This document shows, piece after piece, positions 47,189 to 59,050 of a stretch of DNA of 64,000 nucleotides (within the stretch, counting starts at the first letter, position 1; the number at the start of each line of letters is the position of its first letter). This DNA is from Clitopilus passeckerianus (Eukaryota; Basidiomycota; Agaricomycetes; Agaricales; Entolomataceae): NCBI GenBank assembly GCA_944990035.1, contig CALYLX010000061.1:124001-188000 (forward strand), written 5' to 3'. The notes beneath the pieces are model-generated. The model saw only the letters and a program-made list of their open reading frames with translations, was not told where the DNA came from and made no database searches. Both the position numbers and the translations under genes were made by a program.

Positions 47189-49223
47189 TTACTCGTAAAC
47201 GTCGCAGCCAAAGCCCTGGTATCCCTCACGAACAAAGGTAATGATATGATCTGGTGGAAGGTAATTTTAGCACAATGGCTGGGATGAATATACAAGTGAC
47301 GAACCTCCAAGCGTTCTGGTCGTGAATCCAACCTCACAATAGCAGCTGGTCAAACAGTCAGGGAGGAACAGTGAAGAGAACGAGCAAAACCTACTAGTAG
47401 TACAACCACTTCCTCTTAAACACCTCAATCTCATTCGGGCCGTGAGGGCCACTCATGACTTGCGGATACTCGCGCTTGAGCGATGGTACAATAACGCTAT
47501 CAAACCGGTCTAAGAAGCGCCTTCTCCATTCTCGTAGAGTTCGAGCATAGTGTGGGCCAATATTGGAGACTGAGTCAACGATGAGGCGACCGGATGAACC
47601 TGCTTGCATGGATTGGAGGAGAAGAGTTAAGGTTGGTAGGAAACCCCCGGGAAAGACTACGAATGGTTCAGCTCAAGCGTTGTGTGAATTGCGAACATAA
47701 GACTCACTCTAGATAATTGAGTTAGAACGATGGCAAAGAACGAAAAGTCCCAGACTTACCCATTTTCTGATAAAGTCGATTTCTCGGATGTAGCGGTCGA
47801 AGCCTGGGGGTATACGTGAATATGAAGTTTAGAACCATCATAAAATAACATACGAGCTTCTGGTATGGTAATGACCTGTACCACACCTATGCCGCTGGAC
47901 TTCTTCATAGCCCAATCCACCATCTCCCAGTATTTTTGTAAGAACTCGGCGCCAACAGCCTCAATCATCTCGATACTGATAACCCGGTCAAAGGAACCCT
48001 CCCATTCAGGAGGCATATCCCTATAGTCCATCAAATGAACCTCAATCCGATCTTCAAGACCAGCCTCCCGGATACGTTCTCGCGCAAGTGTCTGTTGCTG
48101 AACGGAGAGCGTCAGGGTATCAATGTGGATATCTGGATACGTTTGGGTAATAAGAATAGCCATGGACCCCCAGCCAGGTCCAATCTCGAGGATCCGATGT
48201 CCAGGTTGGATATGAGCTTTCTTCATAACATGTTCTAGTTTCCGCATTTGGGCGTCGTATAGCTCGTCTCGGCCATCCTCATTGAGATATGAGATGTTAT
48301 CGTTGTCAGGTCCGGAGAGCTTCTTTGTGTGGCAGTTGGACTTGGCGTCACGGTTCTGTGGCGAGTTCTTGAACAGGTTGTTGACGTTCCTGAAAGGTGG
48401 AGGACATATCCTTTGCAGCTGTTGTCCACCACTCCATTTGCTTTGGGGGAGACCTTTTTTGAGATCACCATCTAAGTCTTCGAAGATGGCGCAAGAATAT
48501 GTCATATCCTTGGAAAGGAAGCCTAGTAAAATCGTTATTTGTGGCTTACAACCATGCGCTTCGTGGACACTTACCAGCAAACATCTCATTAGAAATATCA
48601 TAATGGGCTGAAATGTTGGATTTGGAGTTTCCAAGAGTGTTTAGGAACCGATAGGAAGTTACTTTCTGCGGTATCGAGAATAGATACACGAGGCCAGAGT
48701 TCATGCTTGCCAAGTTCTCTCTGTTTTCTAGGAAAATCTACAGGCAATTAGTAGACGGCACTTGGGATGTCAAATAGAAACGAACCAGGAACAAAGAGAC
48801 CAGATCGTCGCATTCGACATCACCGTACATGTACGCTTCGGCGAAGCCCAAATCACTCATGAGAGCGAGTCTGACCCAAAACACGTCGTTTGCGACGCGA
48901 AGTTCAGCCTTAAGGTTACAGGCGTCTTGATCTGCCTCTTTGTATTGGTTCACGGGGAACTTGTAGATATTGTTCAGCGTCAAGACGCGTAGTTCACCTT
49001 TCGTGATTTTTTGCATCAGCCTGTCACAATTGCCGGCCGTCAACAACTAAAAACCCAGGAGAAAAAATCAAGCATACGCGACAGCCGCAACTTCAGCCAT
49101 TCTTGTAACTGGGGCCCAGCCAGTTCGTACGACAGACTCTGCAATACGGTTCCATGTCCTGTCAGCTAGCGAACTAACAGAGAACGCGTGTTTTGCTGGA
49201 GTATCAAGTAGTTGGTCGGACAT
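47189..49223 (-). CDS. Cyclopropane-fatty-acyl-phospholipid synthase-like SAM methyltransferase
   Basis: Nine exons on the minus strand (49078-49223, 48786-49020, 48575-48737, 47854-48522, 47760-47803, 47708-47708, 47395-47656, 47305-47345, 47189-47250) give 540 residues. Family marks in order: LGFAEAYMYGDVECDDLVSL; NISAHYDISNEMFA; MTYSCAIF; the SAM-binding HRILEIGPGWGSMAI; FDRVISIEMIEAVG; RYIREIDFIRKWIFPGGFLP; TRTLG...HIITFVREG. CFA synthases put a methylene bridge or methyl group onto unsaturated acyl chains of phospholipids. Between RKW and FPGG the frame is restored only if a single A (47708), flanked by TAG and GTGAGT, is kept as an exon between two 51-nt introns; it completes the Ile codon of the conserved IFPGG. 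A longer insert after SCAIFED (Lys/Asn-rich) is typical of fungal members. It converges with the RIF1-like gene, 131 bases apart. Confidence 0.88.
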
Positions 49224-52200
49224 CAAGGGAGACTCGGAGACCCTCAGCAACCAGCCCAGCCATTATAAAGAATCCAGAGTTCGTAGCCTTCGATTGATGT
49301 CCGTCGAAGAGTTTAGAGAGTGACGTACAGTGGCTCTGGGGATCGAACAGACGGTATCTCCGCTAGGCTATGCGAGCTCGATGGATGGTCGTTCGGCATT
49401 CTCGGCTGGGGCAAGGAGGTCGATTCCCGCAACTCCATGAATTTTCCCAGTGATGCTGGAGGGAACTCATTGGTTTGCTACAACAGGAAAGCGTATCAAT
49501 AACGATATCGTTCATTTCATTGAGTCACATCGTTGAGTTCGGCTGGCCCTGGGTTGGCGAACATTTCCTCCGACCTCATTACCTTACTGGCACACTACAT
49601 CCACCAGCGCTTGCTATGCCAAACCTCATGGTACGTGACCACGCTGCTTCACTATCACGGCCGTTGTTGTGCCCACCAAACTGACGATCGGACCTGCGAC
49701 CGAGTTTGCTGTAAATAGCTTGATTACCTGCAGTTAGACCCGAAATGAAAACCGCACCAGAACCCTTGTATCGTCAACTTTGTGAAATCCATACTCTAGT
49801 TGACAAAATTCAGACCCGGAACGAAACATGGAGCAACAGAGTAATTCTGAAGTCGCTCTTAGACAAGAATCATATGCAATACGCTACGTGGTAATCACAG
49901 GGCGTCTTCTCGAAGTATTCCTCATAGTAGGACTCGAACGTAAGAGGGCGCATGTATCTTACCTACAACTCCAATGTTACTCCTTCATGGTGATCTTGCG
50001 AAACACTCAATGAAGTATGCGTAGCGCAATTTGGGGCCAAAGAATGTGAGTTCACGACAAGCAGTGCCGCGCCCGCCGGTCCGAGGCTCGACGTTCAGAG
50101 CCATTGTCGGACATTCGGGGACTATATTTGAGCACAATAATCTTCCAGATGGGCTCTGGCTATGCGAAAACAAACGTACGGTGGCTTAGAAGGTCTCTGT
50201 TAGAAAAGAGTCACGTGTAGAAGATAGAATGTTGTTGAACACCCCCAACTCCGGAATCGCGGGAGTAATAGACGGTAATTAGACGTGTGTCCGGGCTGTT
50301 GTTCGATCAGCTCAGCTGGGGTTAGTGTTCGGAAATTGGAGAAAATTCTCTCAGACAAAGACAGCCACGTATGAAGACTCCAAAGGTGAAAGAAGCAACT
50401 TCACGAGCTCCAGAACGAACTGGGAACGAACACCATAGATCGTCGGTAATGCGCCCGATCAGAGGTGACGGATAGCAGCCTTGGATAAGGATCAAGACTA
50501 CTTGCCGTGGTTCTCAGCTCTGGGGTGCCTTTATTCTCGTAGACAAGCTCCAATGCGTACAGGAAGACCATTCAAGGAGATGGAATGACAGAGAAGACGA
50601 GGTGCTTTAGCCACATCGATGGCCAACCAACGGAGAATACCAGAGAATGCTCAGAAGGAATCGTCATTGTAGTCATCCATCGCAAGAGTACCGTCCCGCC
50701 TGCCTGCCAACGAAGGCGATGGAGGCAAATGATTGTACTCGGAGATGAGACTACGAATGACGATACCGGAGAGGATTTGCTCTGGTTCTGCGCTGCGGCC
50801 AATCGAGGAGGACTAGCAAGGAAGTAACACCAAGAAGAGAATGGAATCCGGAAGTCAAAGATGTGCGGCTTGAGCTAGCCTTCTGTAGATCTAAGTGCCA
50901 GAGACTCAAATCTGTGACGAAGAACAGCGACCAGACGGCAGGCCGATGACTATGCTACAATGAGCCACAGGGTGCATCAGAAAGAGTCCGAGCTGACGGT
51001 AGCTGGAGGGCGACCTTCTTGAGGCCTTGGGTACGATGAACCCTCCGCCAAGAGGGTGGAAACTGGAGAAAAAGTATAGTTGGCTTAGAGATGATGCGGG
51101 AGATCAACGAGTTTGATTCACCTGCGTTTGGCCGCCATTTAATAAAGCTTTTCTGGGATGTGACCCTTGTCTGGCTTTTGTCTTCGTCCCATTGTCGTGG
51201 CCTACTAGAAACCATGCGGCCATTGGGCCACACGTACCCATGAGTGAACTGGGCAGGAACAAGACGTGTATCTGGCGGCTGGGCTATGGCATAATGGGGA
51301 GTCGTTGGAAACCCTCACCATTTCCCCCTAGAATTTATAACCCGCGCCTCGTGTCTCCGTCCCTCTAATGCAGCGTACATTCAATCGATTTCAGAATCAT
51401 ATGGCTGGTCTGCAGACGCATGCTTTACTCTGTGAAGTTACCTCAGTTGGATTTCAAGATCGAAACATGGGATACCTGAAGTTTTTCTGAACGATCGATA
51501 GGCACGGCTGTTACAGTTTTCCTCGGAGCCCCATTCAATGTCAAGAACTCACCCACGCGTGCTCGTTCTCGGGTATCATGGTCCGAAATACACAGGCAGC
51601 TTTCACCGCCGTCGGACCGTCTGCGAGAGCTGCCTGAATAAAACTGGGCTCTATCTTCGAGTTGACAAAGACAAAGAAAACCGCTGATGCTTCACAACAC
51701 ACAGACTTGAACAATGCAATTGTGCGTCCTGGATGGCTGATTTGACAAGTTTGATCGTGCTTGCTGGAAAATCTCCTCAGCGAGGCATTACATCGGCGAG
51801 AATACACCCACCTCATGCATGTGGCTCCCTAAGACCAGTGGACCATGCTGGATAAATGCGACTCTGTTTCGTCGGCCGTCAGGTACCCGGCTTCGCAACT
51901 CCTGGAGAATCCGATTGTTTATTACTGGCACGAATGACTGTCTCGATCTGTCACGGCTTCGCTCTCACCCACGTCGGAAAATCTCTTAAAGGGTTTGCTC
52001 ACATCACGACGGTCCCCAATTAGCATCATTACAACGGGTCTCAGGAATTTGGAGACCTTTTGTGTACATCAAGGCTGGCGATGAAGGCGGTGGTGAGTCA
52101 TCTTGCGTTTTCGAATTTGCTCCAAACACGTTCTACGAGGAGAAGGCGGCAGGCTATTCCGTCATATCAATGCCGTATCTCCAGCTTTACGTCTTTAACG

Positions 52201-52537
52201 ACTGAATAGCAGGAACTGGCGCCAGATCAAATCTCAGCTCAGAGAAAGGGTTAACATGATCTAATTGATACTGCAATTGAACATGGGATCGGCTCATCCT
52301 CAGCTGAATTGGCATCACTTGACAGGGACTGTAGCCTGGGTCATGCGAATACACGGTGACCTTTCTTATCTCGGCGCAAATTGCTGATGTCCCTGCGCTT
52401 GCGAGGTCAAAGGTTTGGCCGGGTCGCGTGTTCTTGCGCAGCCACATTCATTGCGCCTCATTCTAACGTTTAGGCTTTACATAATTAAGGAAAATCGTCC
52501 GTAAGGAATATACTTGGTCACACATGTCAACACCGTC
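49224..52537. other. Long gene-free stretch
   Basis: 3.3 kb without a supportable gene. Open frames are under 95 codons, overlap freely and lack domains. A tRNA-like fragment on the minus strand near 49325-49375 has A-box and B-box wording (TAGCCTAGCGG; TTCGATCCCC) but the two are too close. A TATA-like ATTTATAAC near 51330 precedes a 41-codon ORF (51368-51493), with no further support. Decayed mobile DNA is possible, but no terminal repeats or transposase remains were recognised. Confidence 0.35.
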
Positions 52538-55500
52538 TCATACCGCTTCAACCTATCCGGAATGTTGAGGTCAACATCATCGAATATATGGCGGAAAAGC
52601 AAAGAGATACTCACATAATTGCTTGGGAAGATCCCTTTCTTCCCCCTTGAGTCGACTCCTGTCAAAGGTGCGATTGATGTGGATACAACGGAAATTGCCA
52701 GCGGTCATTCATGCTTACCTTCCCACCACCCATCGCCATACGCCTTTCCTCCGTTGGGTCCCGTCGTGAGCTCGATTTTGTCGCCCTCCATTAGGCTGAG
52801 CTCGTCGGGTCCCTGGGCCTCGTAGGTATAGAGGGCCTGAACTAGCAGGCCAGGTAAGACTCTCATTTTTCCACAGTTATCAAAGCATAATCTTACCGAA
52901 ATCTTTAGGTCGTCTATTCGACACGGAAGCAGGCGGAGCACGAGCTTTGACGATGGGAGCACTAGTAACCTCAATGTACGAAGCCGGGACCAGACCATCC
53001 TGCCCATGTTCGTTCACAATTTTCACCCATCCTGATCCGTCATCAGGCTCCAGCAACTTGACTTCTTCGCCATCTACATTTAATGTAACGTTATCGCAGG
53101 GTCAAAGCGTTAAAAATGCAGTAAACCAACCGGATACACTTAACTCAAACGCTGAAGTTGCCGTAAAGTCGAACACTACTCGGGCAGTGGGTAGTGTGTC
53201 CCCCACGTCTTGAGAGGTCGCCGACTGAGTTGTTGACTGGCTAGAGGTCGAGACTACATGTGGCAAATTAGTGAACCTAGTTCCGACGACGATGACGACG
53301 AACGCTCACTACGAGAAACCGTACGAGATGGAAGGGCGGATAAGTGACCGCCGCTAAGTGGAGTCGCGTTCTCGCAGTCAGCCGGGATCTGAAGCAGTTG
53401 TTAGGCATGCAAGGGCAGGTACACTCTAGCCACCGTACCTTCAGCTCGCATTTCGTGTGTACTGAAATCCCACACAGTTTACATGTTTTCCCGCTCTTCG
53501 TCAACCCCCACAGAGACGTCTAGAGGAATTTTGAGAAATAGCAATTGAACCTGGAACGGCCTCTCACTTTGCAAAATTCGCATGTTGTCGGAATGGAGAA
53601 GGTGGAGCTCTTGAATTGGTGCGGCCGTTGTGCTCCCTCGTCGTCTGTCGGACGCTTTAGTTATTCGGCATGTTCCAGCATCGACCGGCTCACCCCCAAT
53701 GGCGGCAACAATAGTCTCCGCCTCTATCCGGAGGGCAACCTCGGTTGTATCAAGGATTGCCACTTGATGGTGAGCATCCAAAAAATTCTGTCGTTCGGCG
53801 TTAAGTAGTATTTCCCAAGGCTGAAGTAAAAACCAACATCAGATATCTCATCGATACTACCCAACATGTGATCAGGTTTGTAGGCATTTATTCGCGTTGA
53901 TAGCTGATCGAGTTCCCTGCCTAAACGTGTATTAGATAACGGCGATCATAAGTCACTGCCATTCGTACGTTTCGTGGCTTTGTCCGCTCCTAATTCGGTC
54001 ATTTTGGATCTAGCTCGTGCAAGCCTGTTCTGCAAGAAGACCTTGGGTGAAGGGTCTACACTCATTTCGCTCTGCGATGATATCATGTCAGACTCGAGCA
54101 CCGTGAGGATGAGGGGTAGCAGACCGAATCATAGTGGTATTGGCAGGGTTCGAATACCCAATCGTTTGGTTGGCTGAACTGGCGAAGGTTGTACTGGATA
54201 TAAATTTCTTGGTCCTTTGATGTATCAACACGGTCAAGAGCGCCCTCAACTCTGTTAACGTGATGTTTGATGGCTTCGAGATGGCCAAGCTCTATTTTCT
54301 GTGAGTGCTGAAGAATTCGAACAAAGCGCAGCACAAGGCGAGTCTGCAAGCGGTCTACAGACGTATGAGGCACATGCGAGACGTGATATATGGAAAGTCT
54401 GCTTACGGAATTGCTATTCAGTCGAAAATTGAATTTGTTATCAGTGAGTCGGGTGGAATGCGTTAGCAACCTACATCTTCTAGTTCAGGAAGACTAGAGG
54501 AGAAAAAGTGGCCTTTCACGCCATTGGCTACGGCGATTGCAAGCAGATAGCAACTGCAACGGAAGTTATGGCATCGAGCGTTTAACCCCACGTTTAGGGC
54601 GCTTACTTCTTGCTATTCAGCATATCAACACGCTGACTTTCTGCCTGCTTTGCAGCCCGATCTGCGTGCCTGTCGTCCTGAGCCCGACCCTAGCAGGGTC
54701 CATGATGTGATTTCAATGAGATGATTAATGACATCAAGTCGATGCTTACCTGCTTCTGTCGTGCCGCTTCTGATTCCATGCAGTGTTCATCATACTGCAT
54801 GAAAACATTTAGTATGAGGCGTTGATAGGCGTAAAAGAGCTACCTTGGTCTTGCTCTGCGAGAACCCATAGTGTCAGTAATAAGGGAGAAAACCCGAGAT
54901 ATTGTTGCACACAGACCTTCAGACGCTCGGTGTAGGCGTGTTCTCGCTCCGCGAGTAACTTCTGAAAAAAAGTCAACTCCTGATAGAGAGGTATGTCAGC
55001 GCCGTTTCATAAGCTGTGTCTATAACATTGTATGACCCTCTTCTTTGTCTCGTCGCTCCGCTTCTCGACTCCTTTCAGAACGTCTACAACCTGTGTAGAG
55101 AGCGCATCTGCAAGATTCACATGATCCTGGCTAGTGCTAACCAGAGAGTCCATGAGTTCTGTGTACACCATGTTTAAAGTACTGGCCGCACGGAACGGAT
55201 CAGCATCAAGTCTGGACAGGCGGGGTGGACAACTTACTGTTGTTGAAGTAGGCTATCACTCCATGCCTTACTAGGTTCGGGTCCAACGATCAGTGAAGCT
55301 ATAGTTGCATCCTTCTTCTCTATCGCCCTCTTCGCTAACGCTCTCAGTTTCGCCGCGTATTCTCTTTCCAGTGCCACTCGGCTTTGGTACAGCTCTCGAA
55401 CCTAGAATTGTCTATCAGCGGCTAAAATACCAATATCCGATCGCCTCAAGCTCACATCCGCAATTCCCGTCAAATGTGCATCGAAATATCCCGTCAAACG

Positions 55501-55605
55501 TTCAAATTGGTCCTGGAGCTCGGTATAAGATCGATGTATGACGTCTGATCGCTCCTCTGGAAAACGTACCGGGAGAGCTTGCCCAAAGCTCTGGCCGACC
55601 GACAT
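52538..55605 (-). CDS. BZZ1: BZZ1-like F-BAR / C1 / double-SH3 actin-regulating protein
   Basis: A minus-strand gene that I resolve into 22 exons. The start MSVGQSFGQALP joins DQFERLTGYFDAHLTGIAD and LYQSRVALEREYAAKLRAL, the F-BAR helices that bind curved membrane. Coiled-coil segments follow (ELTFFQKLLAEREHAYTERL, LVLRFVRILQHSQ). A C1 zinc-binding domain is spread over exons 15-16: HQFKSSTFSIPTTCEFC, LWGLTKSGKTCKLCGI, HTKCELK. Then come two SH3 domains: ARVVFDFTAT...DGSGWVKI...GLVPASYIEV and VQALYTYEAQGPDELSLMEG...GDGWWEG...KGIFPSNYVEAV. Yeast Bzz1 has this order and works with Las17/WASP in actin patches during endocytosis. Two exons are tiny: 12 nt (54844-54855, SKTK) and 7 nt (54407-54413). 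All phases I checked close. The last exon encodes only VEAV. Confidence 0.88.
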
Positions 55606-57687
55606 GCCTAGATTTACACTTTCAAAGGTTTAATGTAGCCCTTCAGTTTATGTCCCCTGAGAGACGATGTGTACAGTCGTCGCAGCGGTTTAAGAGAACA
55701 ACCCTTTGAGCTACTAAAATAGGTTTGTCCAAAGAGACGCTGGTTCACGTGCTGCACAGCCTTCGCTCATGTGACCTCACTCTAGTCTATTTTTTGACGC
55801 GTCCGTTCGCGGCATAGTCTAACAGCGAAGATCGTCAATTATTACTGTAGTAGAGTAGGTAGAAAGAAACTAGACGGAGATTCCCTACCCTTGTCTTCAA
55901 ACACGCGGCTCAAACTCATGTCCTTCCAAGTTATTCCGTTAATCGCTGTCTCCACGCCGCTGGGGGGCGAACGACGTAATTCATTCATATATCTCGAGGC
56001 ACACCTCATTCATCACGGACTACTACCGCTTTTAACGACTCTATGGGCATCTAATAGGCCAGGAGCTTGTGTGCCGACTTATATTAGCTAAACCTAAGGC
56101 TCACCAGGATGCACCAAGCTACGCCTGGTATCGTGGACACAACCTAGAGATGAAGTTGGCATCCAAAAGGCTTCGAATGTACGTTTTTTCTGACCTCCGA
56201 AAGGCCCGGTAAGTATCTCAACTGGTTGTTGGATTCCATGCGCTACCAAAACTAATAAGAACCTTCAGGACTGAAGGCGAATCTGGGCGGGTAAAGTCCA
56301 ATCCAACAGGCTGGCAGCACAGTTATGGGCTTATTTCAGCCAGCAGGCCACCACCCTGTGGCTCGCAACCAAAATCCATGAGCGAATGAAGATGATGTCT
56401 TTAATGCAGCATCCAGACCTAAGGGACGTATACATACACCCCCGTGTGTCCAGACGTGCCTTATTTATGCTTCAGAGGTCCGATATTTAACCGAACGTGG
56501 TCCAAGCGGCATAGCGTGTTACTGCTCAAACCATGCTCTTTTGACTTCTATGAAATCGGTGATGAAGCAACCTCTCAATACCCTCGGCATGCACTGCGGC
56601 CAAAGGGATCAAGTCATGGCAGCTGACCGGAGTCAATGATTTCTACCCGTCTAGCACGAGACTTCTTGTGAAATGAAAAGGACAAGGATTATGATAACTC
56701 ATGTCAAGCCTCGTTTCAGCCTAAAGAGTTGACATGTGGAAAGGCATGTGTTTATTGAAGATTTCTTCGGACAATCTCAGCTGCGTTCTGTAGATATTCC
56801 TAAGAATTTTGGGCGTTGACTCGAGCCATGCGGCGAGGAATGGAAGTTTTCGTGATGAGCAATCTTCCTTCGGCCTTGGAGAGTTGGAAACTTCGTGGAA
56901 GAAATCTGCCTGATCTTGCCGAGGTGTTGAGGGTGCGATTGAGATCACGGGAATATCCGCTGATTAGATAACAGGGCAAAACTACCAGAAACATCATTCC
57001 AGCGACGGAGGCTTTTGAACCGCCGTTATGTTCAAAAAATTTCAAGTTACCAGGTGTCGCGCCCTCTGAAAAGGGTTTTTGACGCGTCATTTATGCCCTA
57101 ATTATCCACAACGCCCAAGTTTCGACCACGCCTCCACCGCGTGGATTTCCATGGAAGCAAACGCGGGTTTTTTGGGTCTGGGCTGTGCGCCTCTCGGAGC
57201 TTCCGTCCGTTCTCATGCCACCTGTCCTTGGATGTAGCCCAGTCTACGAACGCGTCCCGCGATCGCTATGAATTCGACGAGAAAACGCTTCAGAAGCTCA
57301 TGACCTCCACAAGCGATTCATTAAACCTGCTGATCAGCTCTGGGGATGCTGTGACTGTGGTTTCCTTCCTTTGATCCTTCGGGACTTGAATATTTCGTCA
57401 TCAACATTAAAGTCCTTCAAACTCCCGGGGTACCAAACTATTTCTCCGGATATAGGCTGCCCAATTTTGACAAGGCCGTGGTCCTCGTGTAAAAGTTTTG
57501 TTGCTTAGTACCCTACTCCTGCCTCGCCGATATTTGTTGTCTTTTATTATGTTCCTAACTGGCAGGCAGAGACTAAATCTATAAAAGATGAAAATGCCTT
57601 GAAAATTGCTAGTTTGCCCATCCCCCATCCCCTATCCGCTCAGGTTTCTTGTGCTCCTCCTTGTACAAACGTTACGACCTCTCAACA
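55606..57687. other. Divergent gene-free region
   Basis: About 2 kb between BZZ1 (-) and the expansin-like gene (+). Only short domain-free open frames occur. A TATA box for the expansin-like gene is at 57580. No repeats were recognised. Confidence 0.35.
57580..57587 (+). promoter_or_regulatory. TATA box of expansin-like gene
   Basis: TATAAAAG about 100 bases before the ATG at 57688, followed by a pyrimidine-rich leader (57618-57665), typical of highly expressed fungal genes. Confidence 0.6.
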
Positions 57688-58361
57688 ATGACTTCTAGAA
57701 TCGCTCTCTTCGTGTTCTCACTCTTCGCTCTCGTCACCTTTGTCTTGAGCGCACCGGTCCTCAACGCTACTGAGGTTACCCTCGTTGACCTCGAGAAGAG
57801 GATAACTCATACCGGAAGGGTGAGTAGATCGTTGTGTGGCGCGTCGTGAACTTGATCTAATCTCTCGGTTCCATGACAGGGTACATGGTTTAACGTTGGT
57901 AAGGGTCTTATTCCTTGTTGTTTCGACGCTGGCTGACGACCACTCGTTGTTCTTCAAAGGTTTGGGTAACTGTGGTAAATGGAACAAAGACAGCGACGCC
58001 ATCGTCGCCATTTCGAAGCATCGCTACGACGCGAATGGCGGCGCTAACTGTGGTCAGGTGCGTTGCTCATCTGAGCCTCTTCCTAGCTCCTAGGCCTGTA
58101 GCTTACATAATGACCCCTGTCCAGTGGATGGAAATCGTTAACACGAAGAACGGCAAAAAAGCATACGGCATGACAAGGGACAGCTGCGAGTCATGCGGTG
58201 ATTCAGATATCGGTCAGCCACGCTTTCATTCAGGGTTCTGTTCATTCATCTCATCTCCACGCGCAGACATGTCGCCCTCATTGTTCCAGAAGCTCGATGC
58301 ATTGAGCGTAGGCCAGCTCAAAGTCTCCTGGCACTTCATGGCCAAGGGCTGGTCGCCTTAA
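57688..58361 (+). CDS. Secreted RlpA/expansin-like double-psi beta-barrel protein
   Basis: Five exons (57688-57819, 57880-57898, 57960-58057, 58125-58212, 58267-58361) give 143 residues. A signal peptide (IALFVFSLFALVTFVLSAP) is followed by one DPBB domain: GTWFNVGLGNCGKWN, AIVAISKHRYD, GGANCGQ, DSCESCG, DMSPSLFQKL and GQLKVSWHFM. The conserved cysteines and the D-x-SP-x-F turn fit the RlpA-like, loosenin-type group of basidiomycetes. Such proteins loosen or bind polysaccharide walls without a known hydrolytic reaction, and many are secreted during plant or wood colonisation. There is no carbohydrate-binding C-terminal module, so it is a single-domain form. Exon 2 is 19 nt. Confidence 0.9.
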
Positions 58362-59050
58362 ATCGGCTTCTAGAAGCTTTGGACGACACCTCGATGGCTA
58401 TTACTGCTTCCTCAAGCTGACTTTTCATCATCTTCCTTTCCTCATCTCCCTCCTCTTAGAATAACTAGACCACACGCTGGCGTCCCATGTCCACGCGTCC
58501 TCGGCGACGCCGACTATAGAAGACCCACGGAACTGTGTACCATTACTCTTACTTTTCTCTCCCTCTCCTGTATACGACACCCCGACCAACTCTCGCTGAA
58601 CTTGAAGTTTAACGACCGGAACGACACCGATTGCATAGTATTATGCCGCTGGGCAATGACGACCATACTTAGACGCGCCACAGATGCCCTGATCGGATTT
58701 TCCTCCAGTGTATTCTTTATTGGGTTTCAACCACCGATCGCGCACGGCTTGTAGGCTAGTGCCTCGCCCTGGAATTTATCTATTTTGGGTTTTATAGAAT
58801 TGAAATGCAATGCTTGGTTTATTATACATGTTCGACGAATGCGTGATAGATGCGTGAAGAGGCGATAGATATAGCCGAAACGTACAGTAGAGTGTTCAAA
58901 TATTGGCACTCCTGTGGTATGTTCATAGTGAGGATGTTGGAAGATCTCCAAAAGCCAAAACAGCGAGGGTATCCTGGACTCTACTGGCAACGGGGTAAAA
59001 CGTGAGGCAGATGTGTCATGAAGGAAGAGTGAGATCAGATTGACATTCGC
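58362..59050. other. Convergent intergenic spacer
   Basis: 3' flanks of the expansin-like gene (+) and KRE9-like copy 3 (-). No gene or repeat is evident. Confidence 0.4.

Noticed and set aside
50860..50950. Possible zinc-cluster fragment (FCRSKCQRLKS)
   Set aside because: Only two cysteines in near-right spacing; the six-cysteine pattern is absent and the frame closes soon after.
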